Assembly (NCBI GenBank): GCA_030765045.1
Contig: CM060964.1
Span: 144,627,065 to 144,691,064, forward strand
Length of the DNA: 64,000 bases
Origin: Tenodera sinensis
Taxonomy: Eukaryota; Arthropoda; Insecta; Mantodea; Mantidae
Reading direction: 5' to 3'
Part shown: one piece after another, positions 45,035 through 57,194 of the stretch
Numbering within the stretch: position 1 is the first letter of the stretch
Layout of the letters: every line of letters begins with the position of its first letter
Made by a program: the position numbers and the translations under genes
Notes under the pieces: model-generated
What the model saw: only the letters and a program-made list of their open reading frames with translations
Database searches by the model: none
What the model was told of the DNA's origin: nothing

Positions 45035-45168
45035 AAAAAAAGTATTAATGTTTGTTTTCTCTACTACATATAAGTAGGGGAAGTGTTGTATTCGACCCAA
45101 AATGTCGATGTCGAGATTTCACCGGAAATATGTTTTGAGACCACCTGAATCCAACAAAAGCACTTTTA
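45035..45168 (+). repeat. Hairpin-end fragment of the 0.93 kb repeat
   Basis: TTTTCTCTACTACATATAAG, then AGTGTTGTATTCGACCC, GAGATTTCACCGGAAATATG and CTTTTAGAAAATGG match the first 130 nt of the repeat family, and the match stops exactly where the other copies carry a microsatellite. Confidence 0.78.
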
Positions 45169-45169
45169 G

Positions 45170-46015
45170 AAAATGGTCGATGTGGCTGGTGGCTGCTTGG
45201 CAAACCCTAGTATCGAGAAAAAGGATCTCCAACTCACGTTAGGGACACTCACACTGGCCCGCGCCCATTGCCCGGGTTCCAACACGACCGTAGCGCGTTC
45301 TCATCTCATCCCTTCCTCCCAGGGGTCTGACTTACAATTGCTCTGGATGCGCAAAGTGTGAATTCCGTCCACTTGTAGTTCAGTCCAGTCCTTTCGTTAA
45401 ATTTACCCTGTTAAAGGACTTATAACTAGAAACAAATAAATGAATAATTTCAACAGAATATTTTGATGAAAAAATATGTAAAAAAAGTATTTTTAGAATA
45501 TCTGATGCCACCACACGGACGGTTATCACAACTCGACCTATCAATTGCGTGTGAGCTTATCGGTATATCTTGTTAAAATATACAATTTATGTACAATTTC
45601 TTTTTGAGTGAAAGGATTAGTTATAGCCCAGATAATAGATTGTGTGCGAACGAAAAATGGGCTATATAATAATGACGAGTTTGGGCCTACAGTAGTGTTA
45701 TAATTAAGGCTCGGAACTTGAGACCTAGTGTACCTTGCGGTCTACAGATATAACACAAAGCCAACACTGTTACATACACTGAATGATACCTATTACCTCT
45801 GTGACAGTAGGAGGTGCTTGTAGCCATTGACTATCGCTCGTTTGGGCACACAAGTTCCCAGTTCCACAGTTTTAATTAGAATTGAATGAGCCATTGCAAA
45901 GAATGCATTTATTTTTTAATTCATCACCCGCAGTAAACTGTTTAGTTTTACTGTACACATTTGCCCTTGAATATACTATCCACTAAATACTCCCCCTGAA
46001 CTTTCATGTTCTTTG
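45170..46015. other. No gene recognised
   Basis: A GC-richer patch at 45170-45380 may be an unplaced SINE body; no A and B boxes were found. The rest is AT-rich without features. Confidence 0.4.
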
Positions 46016-46019
46016 ATCG

Positions 46020-46245
46020 AGTAGGTCATATCGGACGGCGAATGAAGAACGGTTGAAATGCCACTCACATGAGCCCAAGATCACTAGGACTTAGAGCTAC
46101 CTGACATTTGTATTCTCAGGATAAGTTAAAAGCCCGGACAAAAGCGTATACATTTAACTCACCCTAACCGAAATGCGAACTCGGGATCTCTTGATTGTGA
46201 GGCAGACCGCTAGACGGTGGTAGGCGTACTGATGAACAATACTCG
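46020..46245 (-). repeat. tRNA-derived SINE, minus copy of the 20963 family
   Basis: In reverse: GTCTAGCGGTCTGCCTCAC, then GAGTTCGCATTTCGGTTAGG, GTGAGTTAAATG, CTTATCCTGAGAATAC and TCTTGGGCTCATGTGAG, in the same order as at 20963-21185. Confidence 0.82.
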
Positions 46246-46249
46246 CCAG

Positions 46250-47185
46250 CTGTTGTGTTCCAACGGCTACCTCTGCTAGACTTCACGGCCTCAGCTAAAC
46301 CTATCCGGGCTGCCGTAACTGACAACCTAATGTGGCCCGGTGAGTCACTTTCAGTCGCAGACCTTCACAGAACTGTAATAAATATGGTACATCTACAATG
46401 AAATACCTGTATATTTATTCATTCAGAAGCCAACAGGGGCAGTTACAAGAGTTTAAATGTCATTTCAAAGCAGCCATGTCAAACATGCGGCACCCCAGAC
46501 CACAAAGTACGCCCCCTGAACCTTTAAATTTAACTGATAAATTTTCGCATAAAATAAGTAGATAATTAGTAAATATAGAATTCATCACCGTAATATGTAA
46601 CGTACGAATTTTTGTAGGTCCAACGCAAGTCCCAGGTACAGCTTGGCATTTTTGGTTTAAGATATATTATCTTTTTAGGCTATTTTATGTTGGAGAACAT
46701 TTTCTTAACATAACTAAGGTTTCCTGTTTCTAAAGTTACTCATTGTACACTAATATGTTAACTTAATTACTCCTAGCTTAAACTTTAAATATAATTGCTA
46801 CACTACAGGACGGTCTACCCAATATTTTTTCCATAAGCACTTTTCCAGCGACTAAGGGGATAAGGAACAAGTTACAAAGAAGGTAATTCTGATAATTGTA
46901 GGGAAGGTTTCTGTAACTAAGGGCGACCCCGAATTGATTCCGAAACGAACCTCTTGATTCCCATTAGCTACTACCGTATTTGTCCGACAGCGAACATATT
47001 GATTCCCATTAGTTGCTATCTTATTTCTCCATAGCATCCGTGTTGATTTCCATAAGCTATCAGCATTTCCATAACATTCCCTTCCCATTTTACAGACTTG
47101 GGACTGTCTACATGATGTAGGTACGGCTAAACATATTTGGCTTTTTCTTATTCTCATAATGTAAGCACCGTACAAATTGCAGTTG
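46250..47185. other. No gene recognised
   Basis: Nothing supported. Confidence 0.4.
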
Positions 47186-47207
47186 TCAAGTATAAGTAAT
47201 ACAATAA

Positions 47208-47886
47208 TTATGTAGATGGGAGAAACTTGTAACAGATGTTTTGAGGGTTTTCATACAGAGTAATGGCTGACTTAGACAGCTTTTCCATTTGTCCTTTTAT
47301 GTAGGTAGTTTTGTTCGTCCGGCAGTTTTTTGTGTAGTGAAGTAAATAATCAAATAGGTCATTCAGGTGTTCATTGTTAGGTTTGCGGGACATTAGGTGT
47401 GCAATTTGCTCATGGGCAGGATAGGACGTCCAAACAGATTTCAAATTCCATTGACTTCATATCATTTGATAATCCCAATAATTGAATCTTTCTCCACCAT
47501 GACTGTCCGAGATGAACTCTGCAAGCCTTTCCATTTGCTTGGGGCCAAACGTAAGCAATTGCCTGGTGAAATGCCGTCTCAAAGTCAAGATGCATAATGT
47601 CCGCATTGCTGTTATTTGTAATTAAGGACAAAGCTTCCTTATATTTTTGGTTTTACTTTTTGTTTGGGAAAAAATGAAACAGAAGGAAATACTTCTTCTC
47701 ATTTACCCCATAAATTATAAATATTTGGTGGAACAGCTTAGGGCAACTCTTGAAGATGCAATCTATAAATAAAGTTCTCCACTGTTTCAGAGAATACAAA
47801 TTGCTTTGGCATGAGAAACCCACAATATTCTTTTCAGAGTCGTTCACAAATAAAACAAGTCCCTCCGCTGTTCGTGTTGAAGACAT
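47208..47886 (-). pseudogene. MULE transposase relic
   Basis: Three collinear minus-strand readings join into one protein trace. 47886-47653 has LKQWRTLFIDCIFKSCPKLF followed by HQIFIIYGVNE. 47631-47410 has DIMHLDFETAFHQAIAYVWP, where the Asp after Leu is the expected second catalytic residue, and then CRVHLGQSWWRKIQLLGLS. 47444-47208 continues with a helical tail. This order is typical of animal Mutator-like (FLYWCH-associated) transposases, from memory. The first reading has a clean stop before the second and a frame change separates the second from the third. No terminal repeats were located. Confidence 0.82.
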
Positions 47887-48317
47887 TTTTCACCAGTGTT
47901 GCATATATTTCTGATAAGTTGTTGGGCAACTTCGGAAATTCGCATAATCAAGTGGCATCAATATTTTTCCTTATTCCAACCAAATAATGAGTTGTGTTAA
48001 TATCACCTTTGGCTAATTCGAGACGTATAAATTTGGGCGGGGGGGGCCCTCACACAAGTTTTCTTCGGCCTTTATCTTTACAATATTACTGAATGTCAAC
48101 CGGTTTAGTATACCAGAATCGCCCTTCGTATGATTATTGTCTAGTTGCGAACCGACAATGCAATTTAAAGAATTTAATATCACAAAACACTGACATGTTT
48201 TCTTCGTACACATGTATGTATCAACGCCAACAGCGATACACTTATGGAAACAGAATTTATAAGCGCCTATCACCAACAGTCTGATGTCCTCTTTATTTGT
48301 GGTTATATCAAGCTCCA

Positions 48318-48535
48318 TCACACACACGCACGCACACGCACTCACGCGCGCACTCACACGCCCACGCACACGGCACGCACGTACACACACGCGCACCCGC
48401 ACACGTGCACGCGCACCCGCACACACACGCACGCACACACGCACACCCACACGCGCATACACACACGCACGCACACATCCAAGGACGCATGCACGCACAC
48501 ACGCACACGCACGCATACGCACGCACACGCACGCT
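48318..48535. repeat. (CA)n/(CG)n purine-pyrimidine array, 0.22 kb
   Basis: ACAC, GCAC and GCGC units alternate purine and pyrimidine almost throughout, which favours left-handed Z-DNA. Open frames rich in His, Thr and Arg (or Cys and Val) across it are artefacts. Confidence 0.95.
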
Positions 48536-48717
48536 GGAGTCAAGTCGTTCACTATTCGACCGCAAGGGGACGCAAAACGGGATGAACGATAGCTAACGCG
48601 TTATGGAGGTCGTCAAGGACAGCTAGTTCAACCTCACCTTACTTTCACTCCTTTAGAAGGGGTCTTGAACTGCTATTAGTCCGGTTAGTACACACCTGGA
48701 CGACCACTGGGTTAACC

Positions 48718-48785
48718 TGCTAAACATATAGTGGTCACTGCAAGGCCGTTAGCAGGCTGCGCTCAGTGAGCACCAGTTCCCTAGC
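48718..48785. repeat. Short repeat shared with 37998-38062
   Basis: Same motif order as the 38 kb copy: CTGCTAAACATA, GCAGGCTGCGCTCA, TGAGCACCAGTT. Each copy lies a few hundred bases upstream of a hAT relic, which may be chance. Confidence 0.6.
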
Positions 48786-48949
48786 CGTGCGTTAGTATTT
48801 ACAACCTCAACATCAGTGTGTTTTCCTACAGTGACAGAGCGTGTATCAATTCTGTTAACAGTGTAAATAATGAACACACATTAGCCTACCTAAGTTATCA
48901 ACTGCGTCTATGAGTTTTTGTGTCAAACAATACGTTTCTGCAGACAATG

Positions 48950-49990
48950 CCGTTATACGAGCCTTTAGGTACCAGAAAGAACAATTGAAGAGCGCCGTAT
49001 TTTCAAGAAAAATGAGAAACTGCTTATTTTTGTTGTGAAATTAAAGGTAAAGTTACATTTTTGGTTTGTGGATACAATATAAGTACGAGTATTTCAGAAG
49101 ATTATAACATAACACGTCATTAGGGGACCCATCGTTTAAGAGATGACCAACATAACGAAGAGCCAAGGGAGGTTAAATTGCGAGACTTTAAAACTGCATC
49201 TGGCAAACAACAGTCTATCTTCACGAATGTGTAACGGGTCAATGAAGCTGTTGTTAAAGTAAGCTAAGTAGTTGACAAGTTATAGCAAAGAATTCTAAAT
49301 ATGTTAGCGAAAGTTAATTTGTTAAAGAGCGTCTTGTAAAAGGTGCTGAAATTGCTTGTCTTAATAAGATTCAAACTTTGAAAACCAACTGCTGGTCACG
49401 ACATACTGTTGCGGAGAGGGTTGGTGAAAATTCGACAAACGCAAGTGAGCAGCTGTTGGCGAAAGGTTCATGGCATTTTCCACCGCAGTCGATGAAAGCA
49501 TAGAAGTTAGTGATCTGGCACAATTAGCTGTCTTTATTCGGGTCTGTGAGGAATGGCTTAAACATAACTGAGGAGTTACTGAACAGTTCCTCTTAAAAAT
49601 AAAATCCGTGAAAATATCTTTAGTGGAACAAGTAGACTCCTGAAAAAATTACAATCTTCCATTATCAAAACTTGAATGTGCAGCAACAGACGGTGCAACC
49701 TTTATTGCTGTAAATCAGAAGGGGTTTATGGTTAAGTTACTCTCAAAGCAGCAAGAAGGCTCTCCTACTTGTAATTTTCACTATGTCGACTGCACCATTT
49801 ACCGTTCACCGATATCCTGCAATGCGCCAGTTTGTTGTGAGAATACTAGTCACGTTTGGTTCCACCTAGCTCTATGAATAACTATTTTCCCTTGTGAAGG
49901 CAAATAAAAGTCCTCACAGTTCTTAACTTACAGTGGAACATTTGTCTTCCGTCCTGAAAATAGTATTTTCTCAGAACGAAGCACTTGATA
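48950..49990 (+). pseudogene. hAT transposase relic, heavily frameshifted
   Basis: Plus-strand frames give EVKLRDFKTASGKQQSIFTN near 49170, AERVGENSTNASEQLLAK near 49410, AVDESIEVSDLAQLAVFIRV near 49488, LNITEELL near 49558, and KLECAATDGATFIAVNQKG near 49670 with the second catalytic Asp, then LLSKQQEGSPTCNFHYVDCT near 49740. The order matches the same hAT group as at 38536-39240 but reaches further downstream. The C-terminal dimerisation domain is not seen. At least six frame changes or stops are present, so this is an old copy. Confidence 0.8.
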
Positions 49991-49994
49991 TTGA

Positions 49995-50480
49995 AACTCA
50001 CGTTTCCCGGAGAATATACTAATTCATTGATAAAAACCAGTAGGTTTAACAATTGTTCAGTGGGCTGTTTAGTAATTTGTACTGAGTTTATGTGAAAATG
50101 TACCTAAATGAATATAAAATTAACTGTATGTACACCAAACTATAATGCCTCTTTTGCTTTGAAATGCGGCCCTTCTTTTTTATTTATGGGGCTGAATTGG
50201 TCCTGTGCATAATTTGAATTTGTCATAGCTGCTTTAAAGGATATATACATAGGTAGGTACTAAGTTAAAACAGATCACCTTCCCAGTTTCAAATTCAAAC
50301 AACCTTAGGACTATATCTGATTTGATGAACCATTATTCTGTGCTACGTTTCATATGCTGTACTGTACACTGTGTGTCGCAGACTTTGCTGAAACCCATCA
50401 TTTCGCGCAGGTAATGAAAACAGAACTGGCATATACTGAAAACATGGCATACTTTCTGCCGCAGCTCTTCATCAAATAAT
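49995..50480. other. No gene recognised
   Basis: Nothing supported. Confidence 0.35.
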
Positions 50481-50499
50481 GGAACTTCTTAGGCATAAT

Positions 50500-51042
50500 T
50501 TTCCTGTATAGGTGTACACGAAGGGGGACACTTCATACACTGCGATTTATGACGGCTAGCAACCCCCACGAGCAATGGATGAATTGAAGGAGTCGCTGGA
50601 AGGCACACCCTGCAAACAGACAGGCTACAGAGACGCGCGATTACTCCTGACATTTCAAGATTCAAGACTCGACCCACTACTGTAACTGACACTGCCCAGC
50701 GAGAGAGCGATGAACGAACCGTGGAAACAGGCAGCCCCTCATGTCGAGGGAGAGTGCTATTTCCTTGTCGCAAACATCTCTGTGACACTGCCTCGCTCCA
50801 CGAAACCTGGAAGCACAACTGAAACATGCCAAGGAAACGAAACGAAAGGAAAGGAAAGGAAAGGAAAGGAAAGGAAAGGAAAATGAGGGAAAGGAAATAG
50901 TTGTAGATGAGAAGCCACACTAGCATTCGGATACCACCCAAAAAATCCTAAGCTCAGAGTGGGTGATGGACGGAAATCAAGCCCGGGACCTCCGGAATAG
51001 AGACTTCACATGTTACAGTAGAGCTAACTCGCTCAGTAGCAT
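50500..51042 (-). repeat. tRNA-derived SINE (fifth family) with internal CCTTT repeat
   Basis: In reverse from 51042: GAGCGAGTTAGCTCTACTG (A box), then GGAGGTCCCGGGCTTGATTT (B-box region), followed by a body. 50838-50880 holds AAAGG units (CCTTT in element orientation). The open frame of 150 residues over the body is not coding. The 3-prime end is not fixed. Confidence 0.62.
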
Positions 51043-51049
51043 TTGGTAT

Positions 51050-53315
51050 AACTAACCTAAACTCTAACTTAACTCTTAAACTAACCTCACCTCACCTTAG
51101 CTAAGCTAAGCTAGTCTAACCTCTCGCTTTCTACTGGCTTTAAAGGCCCCATCAGATGGTTTACACAACGGAGTTACAAATATGCTGGCTTTTCGTAATG
51201 TGCCTAGAATCTTCACGAAATGGCAATTTGTATACACATTTCAAGTTTATGTTATTTGGTAAGCTTTAGAGAGACTGTTTCAGTTCTAACTGTGTTTCAT
51301 ACATCGATAACTGTTGTAATGTAATTCCTTGAAATACACTATTGTACTTGATAGTTCGTTTAGTATTATTAAACAGTTTTAGTTCCGGCGTCTTAAAAGT
51401 ACCTAGGGATATATTGTGGCCCTGTTGAGTTTCCCTGTGTCTCCGGGTTATAGTGATTCCAGATAATCGTTTACATACCAGTAAACTGTTCCTCTTCATC
51501 AAGAAATTGCAATTGGGTAGTCCCTATAATCATAAACTACAGACCAGAAGACCATGAACAGAAAGAACATCATTAATGAATGGGTTGCTTCTTGAGGGGT
51601 ACCTATTACTGAGAAACCGCACCATAGGCTTGAGAGATGGATTTTGTACTTATGTCAACGTATAAAGTAACGAACTTCTGTTTATACTTTAAGGATTATT
51701 ATGCTCTGTAATTAGTACGCTCATTTTAATATTCTCTCACCTTAGCCAGTGTACGTTACTGTGAACATAATAGAAACATTCAAGTGCTGTATTCGGTGCT
51801 TATGACTTCCTTAAGGCATAGGAGTATCTGACTGTAGAAAATGGGCAATACTTTACCTTCTGAATGACGAGGACTAATAACTAAGGCGTGTTACTAGAGG
51901 CATTCTTTTTCCGCAATAATTGTTTCTCAAATTTTGCAAAATGAGTTCTACTTTTCGTGTTTTTTGCACTATATGACTTTATTATCGCTTTAATATACCG
52001 ATATTTCTTAATTCATGGTAAATAACACTGAGGGGAACCTTTTCCAGCATGCATTCATTTCGTTCGAATTCTGTGCAATGAGAATTTTTTTTTCTCCCGC
52101 ACTATATGGCTTGTATTTTGTCTATACATATGTATAACTCGCTATATTTATTTTTTGGCAGTTGTATTTTTTATTAGATATATTTGTGCAAAAGTACAAA
52201 GCCTTCAGTTTTCCGAGAATTCCCTGCCCTTTTCTACTTCCCAAAACACGACTATCTCTTTACACTCAGTATGGTCAGGTAAAAAAGGGTGAATTACCAA
52301 GAATGCTAATCTATCCAGACATCACTTCACTAATGGTACAATGATCCACTTCCCAGAATGTAAAACCGTCCTTAATCATCAGTCAGTTACTTCACTGTTT
52401 TTATAACTGAGAGTTCTACTTCATTCTGTTTTTGTAATTTAACAGTTCACAGCAATAAACCTAAAAAAAGGTCAGAGCTAACTTCTATATTCAAAATCGC
52501 TGGAATTTTGCCTTTTTCGCAAAATAAAGCAATTTCGCTTTAATGTGCACTCGCTCGCTAAAATGATAATATTGATTTATTGATCAATATCATACAACTC
52601 GGAAAGATGCAGGGAAATCGCTTTAGAGTCATTCCACGTCAAATCGAACAAAATATGGCAAAAAATGACCTTGATCTCTCATATTTTCTTGAAATTTTTT
52701 GGGTGTTTTGGAACAAAATATATTTGACCCGTGTTTCTTCGTTTTGTATAAAAAATTTATTTTGGCAGATATTAATTTTTGAAGTGTCCCAAAAATCGCG
52801 CGCTCCTCACTCTTCGATCAACCATACCTCCGATTATAATGAAGCAAATTACTTGATATTTGGCTCAAATTAAAGATAAATTGCAGTATTTCGTGAGGTA
52901 TTTATTAGAAAATTTTATTAATTATTATTAATATTATATTTTATACGAGTAAAGCTTTAAAGTTAGATAACATAAACTCGACTATTTAAAAATCTGGAGA
53001 AAAAAAACTGAAAATACAATGAAGTTTATTCAATATTCTCAGAAAAAATCATAATGGAGTCTCTAATAGTTCAGTTGTAATTAACTTTGCAAATCAGTGC
53101 AGCGAATTCGCGTGGCAGCGGTGGCGGTTACAGTAACCTCGCACAATTGCCACCTTCCATTGCGGCAACTGTTCATTGCTTGAGGTTCCTTGAACGTTAC
53201 AACAGTACAGTAAGGAGAACACTTCTAGCTGACACTATTGCATTTACACTATTAGCATCTTCAAAATGTTTTTAAAATATGCATTTTAAGCTAATGTTTC
53301 CATACAACACACAGC
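51050..53315. other. No gene recognised
   Basis: 2.3 kb of AT-rich DNA. 51047-51120 has loose CTAAC/CTCAC/AGCTA repetition, too irregular for telomere-type DNA. No supported open frames. Confidence 0.45.
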
Positions 53316-53333
53316 TTTACCTCCTTCTTCGAA

Positions 53334-53579
53334 GCGGCGCCGTGGCCGAGCGGTTAGCGCGCTCGCCTACCACCTAGGCGGCCCGGGTTTGATCCCAGGG
53401 ACCCGCATGTGGTATTCGTGGTGGACGAAGCGGCGTCAGGGCGGGTTTTCTCCGGGTGCTCCGGTTTCCCCCGCCATCTCATTCCACCGGTGCTCCATCT
53501 TCATTCCATGTATCATCAGTGTCATCGCCTGCGGTGCCGTAGTAGGAAAAGCGGGCGTTAAACACTACAACAACAACAA
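53334..53579 (+). repeat. tRNA-derived SINE (0.24 kb family), copy 2 with 13-bp target duplication
   Basis: The head GTGGCCGAGCGGTTAGCGCG and CCGGGTTTGATCCCAGG, and a body nearly identical to 24457-24697, end in (ACA)n. Direct repeats CTCCTTCTTCGAA at 53321-53333 and 53580-53592 are exact, so this copy is fairly young. Confidence 0.96.
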
Positions 53580-53594
53580 CTCCTTCTTCGAAAG

Positions 53595-54323
53595 AAAATT
53601 GTTTCACTAAAGCTTCAATTTTTGACAAAGGAATGAAGGAATGTAATTTTAAAGCACAGCTGGACCCATCGTTCTTGGCCCCTGACCTTAACTGGAAGTC
53701 CTGTTGGCGAATCCATAGCTTTTGTCTGTTTCAACAGCTCATATTGTATAATTCTGCGAATGAAGCCATGCACAGGGGGGGGGGGGAGGGGGAAGGTAGT
53801 GATATCTGCATGTCTTGCTAATTCAAAGGTGCTTTTTAGTGCAGCGTGCAGTTGAGACATAGACCTTTGCGATAAAGAGTGAATATAGTGAATTTGTGAG
53901 ACATTGATCATAGCGTAAATCAATTATGCCACTTGTAAGTTCTAAATTAGGGACCAAAACATTACACAGTCAGAGTAGAGAAATTATTTCAAAGGAAGAA
54001 GCTAAAAGCAAAGAACTGTTTACATCAGAAGATTTTTTCAAAAAAATTCAAAAGCTCAAAAGCACGTATCAGATGCCACAGGAGTATCAGAAAGAAGGTA
54101 TATTGTGGAGAAATTTTTCTGTATGGACTGTACTGCCTTAGTAAAAAGTTATGTGAGTAGCATAGCTGACGTGGCAATTCGCAGGCTGTCTGCAGTCACC
54201 TGGCTTGTTACTCGTCAGTGTGCGCTTGCAGGCCTCCAGAAAAAAAAATTGTAGCAAATGCACTAATGCAAGCTCCATAGTTTTCAACATCTTATTTTAT
54301 AGATAAAATGCCAGGTAATACGT

Positions 54324-54372
<49 letters not shown>

Positions 54373-56315
54373 TTAACACATCGATTTAAATTCTATTTTT
54401 GGTTTTACAAAATATACCATTAAAAAAACAGTCCAAAATTTATGTGTAGTAACAATTGATCGAAAGTTGTTAAAAGTGTTATATTTAACCTTTCCAGTGC
54501 GCCAAACCCCAACTCTCAACTCTATATGAACTTAGAGTAACAAGTGATTTTATATTACGGTGCGCGCAGAAATTGCTTAGTTTCTAATAGCCATAACTAA
54601 GCAAGTAATTTAAAAATACGGAAATAAAAAAATACGGGCCTCCTTATTTTATGCCTATTATTCATAAAAAAAAAATTTTGAACCTCCTACGAATAAGTCG
54701 TGTTTTACGGGTGTTCGATTTGACGTGGATTGACCCTTTAATATAATGTTTGTCCCTTTTAACATTAATGCGAAAAAAGTGTGTCCCTAGTTATGACGTA
54801 TGACTAAGTTCGGGGGGGAGGGACATTAGCATCTCGACCGTCAGTAGATCTTTCGTGCTTGTTTCCGTAACGGGACGACACTCAGGAGGGAGGGGCGGGG
54901 GCGACGTGGCTAGATTAGGGGTCACAACAGAGCAGAGGGCAGATTTCCTGTGGCATATCGTAGTGTCTAATTTGAGGATAAATGAAAGCTTTCCACAGCC
55001 AAGAAGGAACTGTGTAGTTCTGATGAAAGCAGGGTACAAGAGCTGCGCCCGTTGAGCTACAGTTCTCTTGGAGCTTTACGGCATCTATCCTGCTGGGAGT
55101 CAGGTACGAGACGAGGTTCTCTCTCGGTTACCAGTAGAGAAGTAGCTGCTCCGGTGTCGAATGCGACCACCACTCCACACATTCTGTTCTTTTTGGACGG
55201 ATGCAATGGCCGTGCTCCACGAGACGCCCAATCACTCAATTTGATTGATGACGACGCACCAATAATACACGGCAAAAATTACAACAATTTCCTTTTTCTT
55301 TTAAATCAGCGTTGTACCTTGTGGTTTTATGCTATATTGTTCCTTTGTTAATACCGCTTATTTTGAAAGATTCATGTGGTCACTTCAATGACCCCTTGCC
55401 ATTTAGCTAAAGCGGATTAAAGTAAAACTTCAAGCTAACGTTACTAGCTCTCTTTTCAGTGCTCGAACTAACACAGTTTAAAGTTAAATGCTCGAAATTT
55501 TCAGGGGAGTGTAACTCTTAAAGAGTCTTGTGCAGTTATTAAAATTACTTAGTATTTATTTGAAATTAAATGTTTTACAGAATTCAAGGTGATAAGTTTA
55601 AAAAATCCAATAACACATATAGCTATGGAAGCATTTATTCTTCTACGCCAATAAATATTAATCAATGACTGCAGAACAGCTTATTTAAATTCCTTTTCTT
55701 AATTTTAAAATCAAATGTCAGGACAGATATAATAAAATGCTGGTGAATGATAAATAAAAATAAAAAAAAAAAAATAATAACACAAAGTGGATTGACAAAA
55801 TGTATTAAAATCTTGTAACTTACATTAGTTCTTTGTTCTACATAAGGGGTAAAAATGCCAAGCCAATCAAAACAATTGCAGAATGTCTGGCCTCCGCAAA
55901 TAGTTCGCGTTAATCGAGAAGCAGTGGTCAGAGCAGTACATTTGGTTTCAGGTTTTATTGGTTTTAAAATAAAAGTACAGCACAATTTGTGGAAAACTAT
56001 ACCTGTAACAGTCTACGGAAGGTGAGCAAATTTTCACATGGCGCACATACGTACATCGTATTGGCCTTTGGATACTTGAATCGCCCTGTATTAAGTTCGC
56101 CGTCAATATTTACCTGCACTTACGCTTTTAAATGTCCAAATATTAGAATATGTAATATTTAAAGCTCTGTCCCATTATCAGCTTACAAGTTTCTCTTCAA
56201 GGACTACTCACCTCCAGGATGTATATCAACCGGAGGGCCTGAGTTCCAACCTAGGATAAGTTGACACACTTAACAAGGGTTTTTCTGAAATCCCTAGAAA
56301 CAATAAAGTTTGTTA
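53595..56315. other. No gene recognised; poly(G) and poly(T) tracts
   Basis: 53777-53789 is a run of G, and 54325-54365 is about 41 T in a row. The open frame at 53926-54141 (starts MPLVSSKLGTKTLHSQSREI) has a vague resemblance to the N-terminus of insect DDE transposases, not strong enough to call. The rest is AT-rich. Confidence 0.45.
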
Positions 56316-56320
56316 GATCT

Positions 56321-56519
<199 letters not shown>

Positions 56520-56868
56520 TTGTTATTCTCATTATCATTATTATCATTATCTACTAATTCATCGTCTCTGTGTATCTGAAATATTTGAGAGAGTCAAGTT
56601 GCCAACAAGAGTTCTTTCAATTCCTGTGTATTATTGTACTTTAAAAGCTTTCACGTATCCTCCGTTTCCGAATTCTCTATAGAGTTTAGTTAAATTTCCT
56701 AGTTTTGCATTAATTTTTCTACGTAGTCCTTGAGCCTTCAACATTTATCCAAATAAGTGCGCATACTGTTGAGCTTCAGTTTGTAGGGCTTTAAGTAAAA
56801 ATTCTTTGCAAATCCATGATGTAAGGAAAGCAGAAGTTGGTGAACTTAATCGTCATCGTTATATCCGA

Positions 56869-57190
56869 CATACCAGTTGGTTCACCTATTCCTCATTATT
56901 TTTGGAGATAGGCAACGCTTCATACCCAGAAAGCAACAAGGTCGGAATTGCCGTGCTTGTCGACCATTTGGTAGCCATGCAAATCTAGCCTGCCCTTCAT
57001 GTGAAAATCGACTAGCAGCAGTCCATTCTAAAGCATGCGCTGCTAAGGTCTATTTTCCCATGAAGAACAGCCTAGATTTGCATGGCTACCAAATGGTCGA
57101 CAAGCACGGCAATTCCAACCTTGTTGCTTTCAGAGTGTGAAGTGTTGCCTATCTCCAAAATAATAAGGAACGGGTGAACCACCTGGCATA
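56869..57190. repeat. 322-bp long hairpin (inverted repeat with 19-nt loop)
   Basis: 56869-57019 pairs with 57039-57190 almost base for base around a 19-nt loop (57020-57038). The middle of the stem, about 58 bp from AACAAGGT to CTAG.CTG, has two mismatches, while the outer 65 bp has around ten. Both arms read EIGN.S..ESNKVGIAVLVD in the same frame direction relative to the loop, followed by HLVAMQI and a stop. It could be a foldback element or a source of double-stranded RNA; neither is shown. Confidence 0.88.
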
Positions 57191-57194
57191 GAAT

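Noticed and set aside
48013..48596. Long His/Thr/Arg-rich and Cys/Val-rich frames on both strands
   Set aside because: They follow the CA/CG dinucleotide array and overlap in all frames.
51047..51120. Telomere-like CTAAC/CCTAA repetition
   Set aside because: Units vary in length and sequence and do not form the regular TTAGG repeat of insects.
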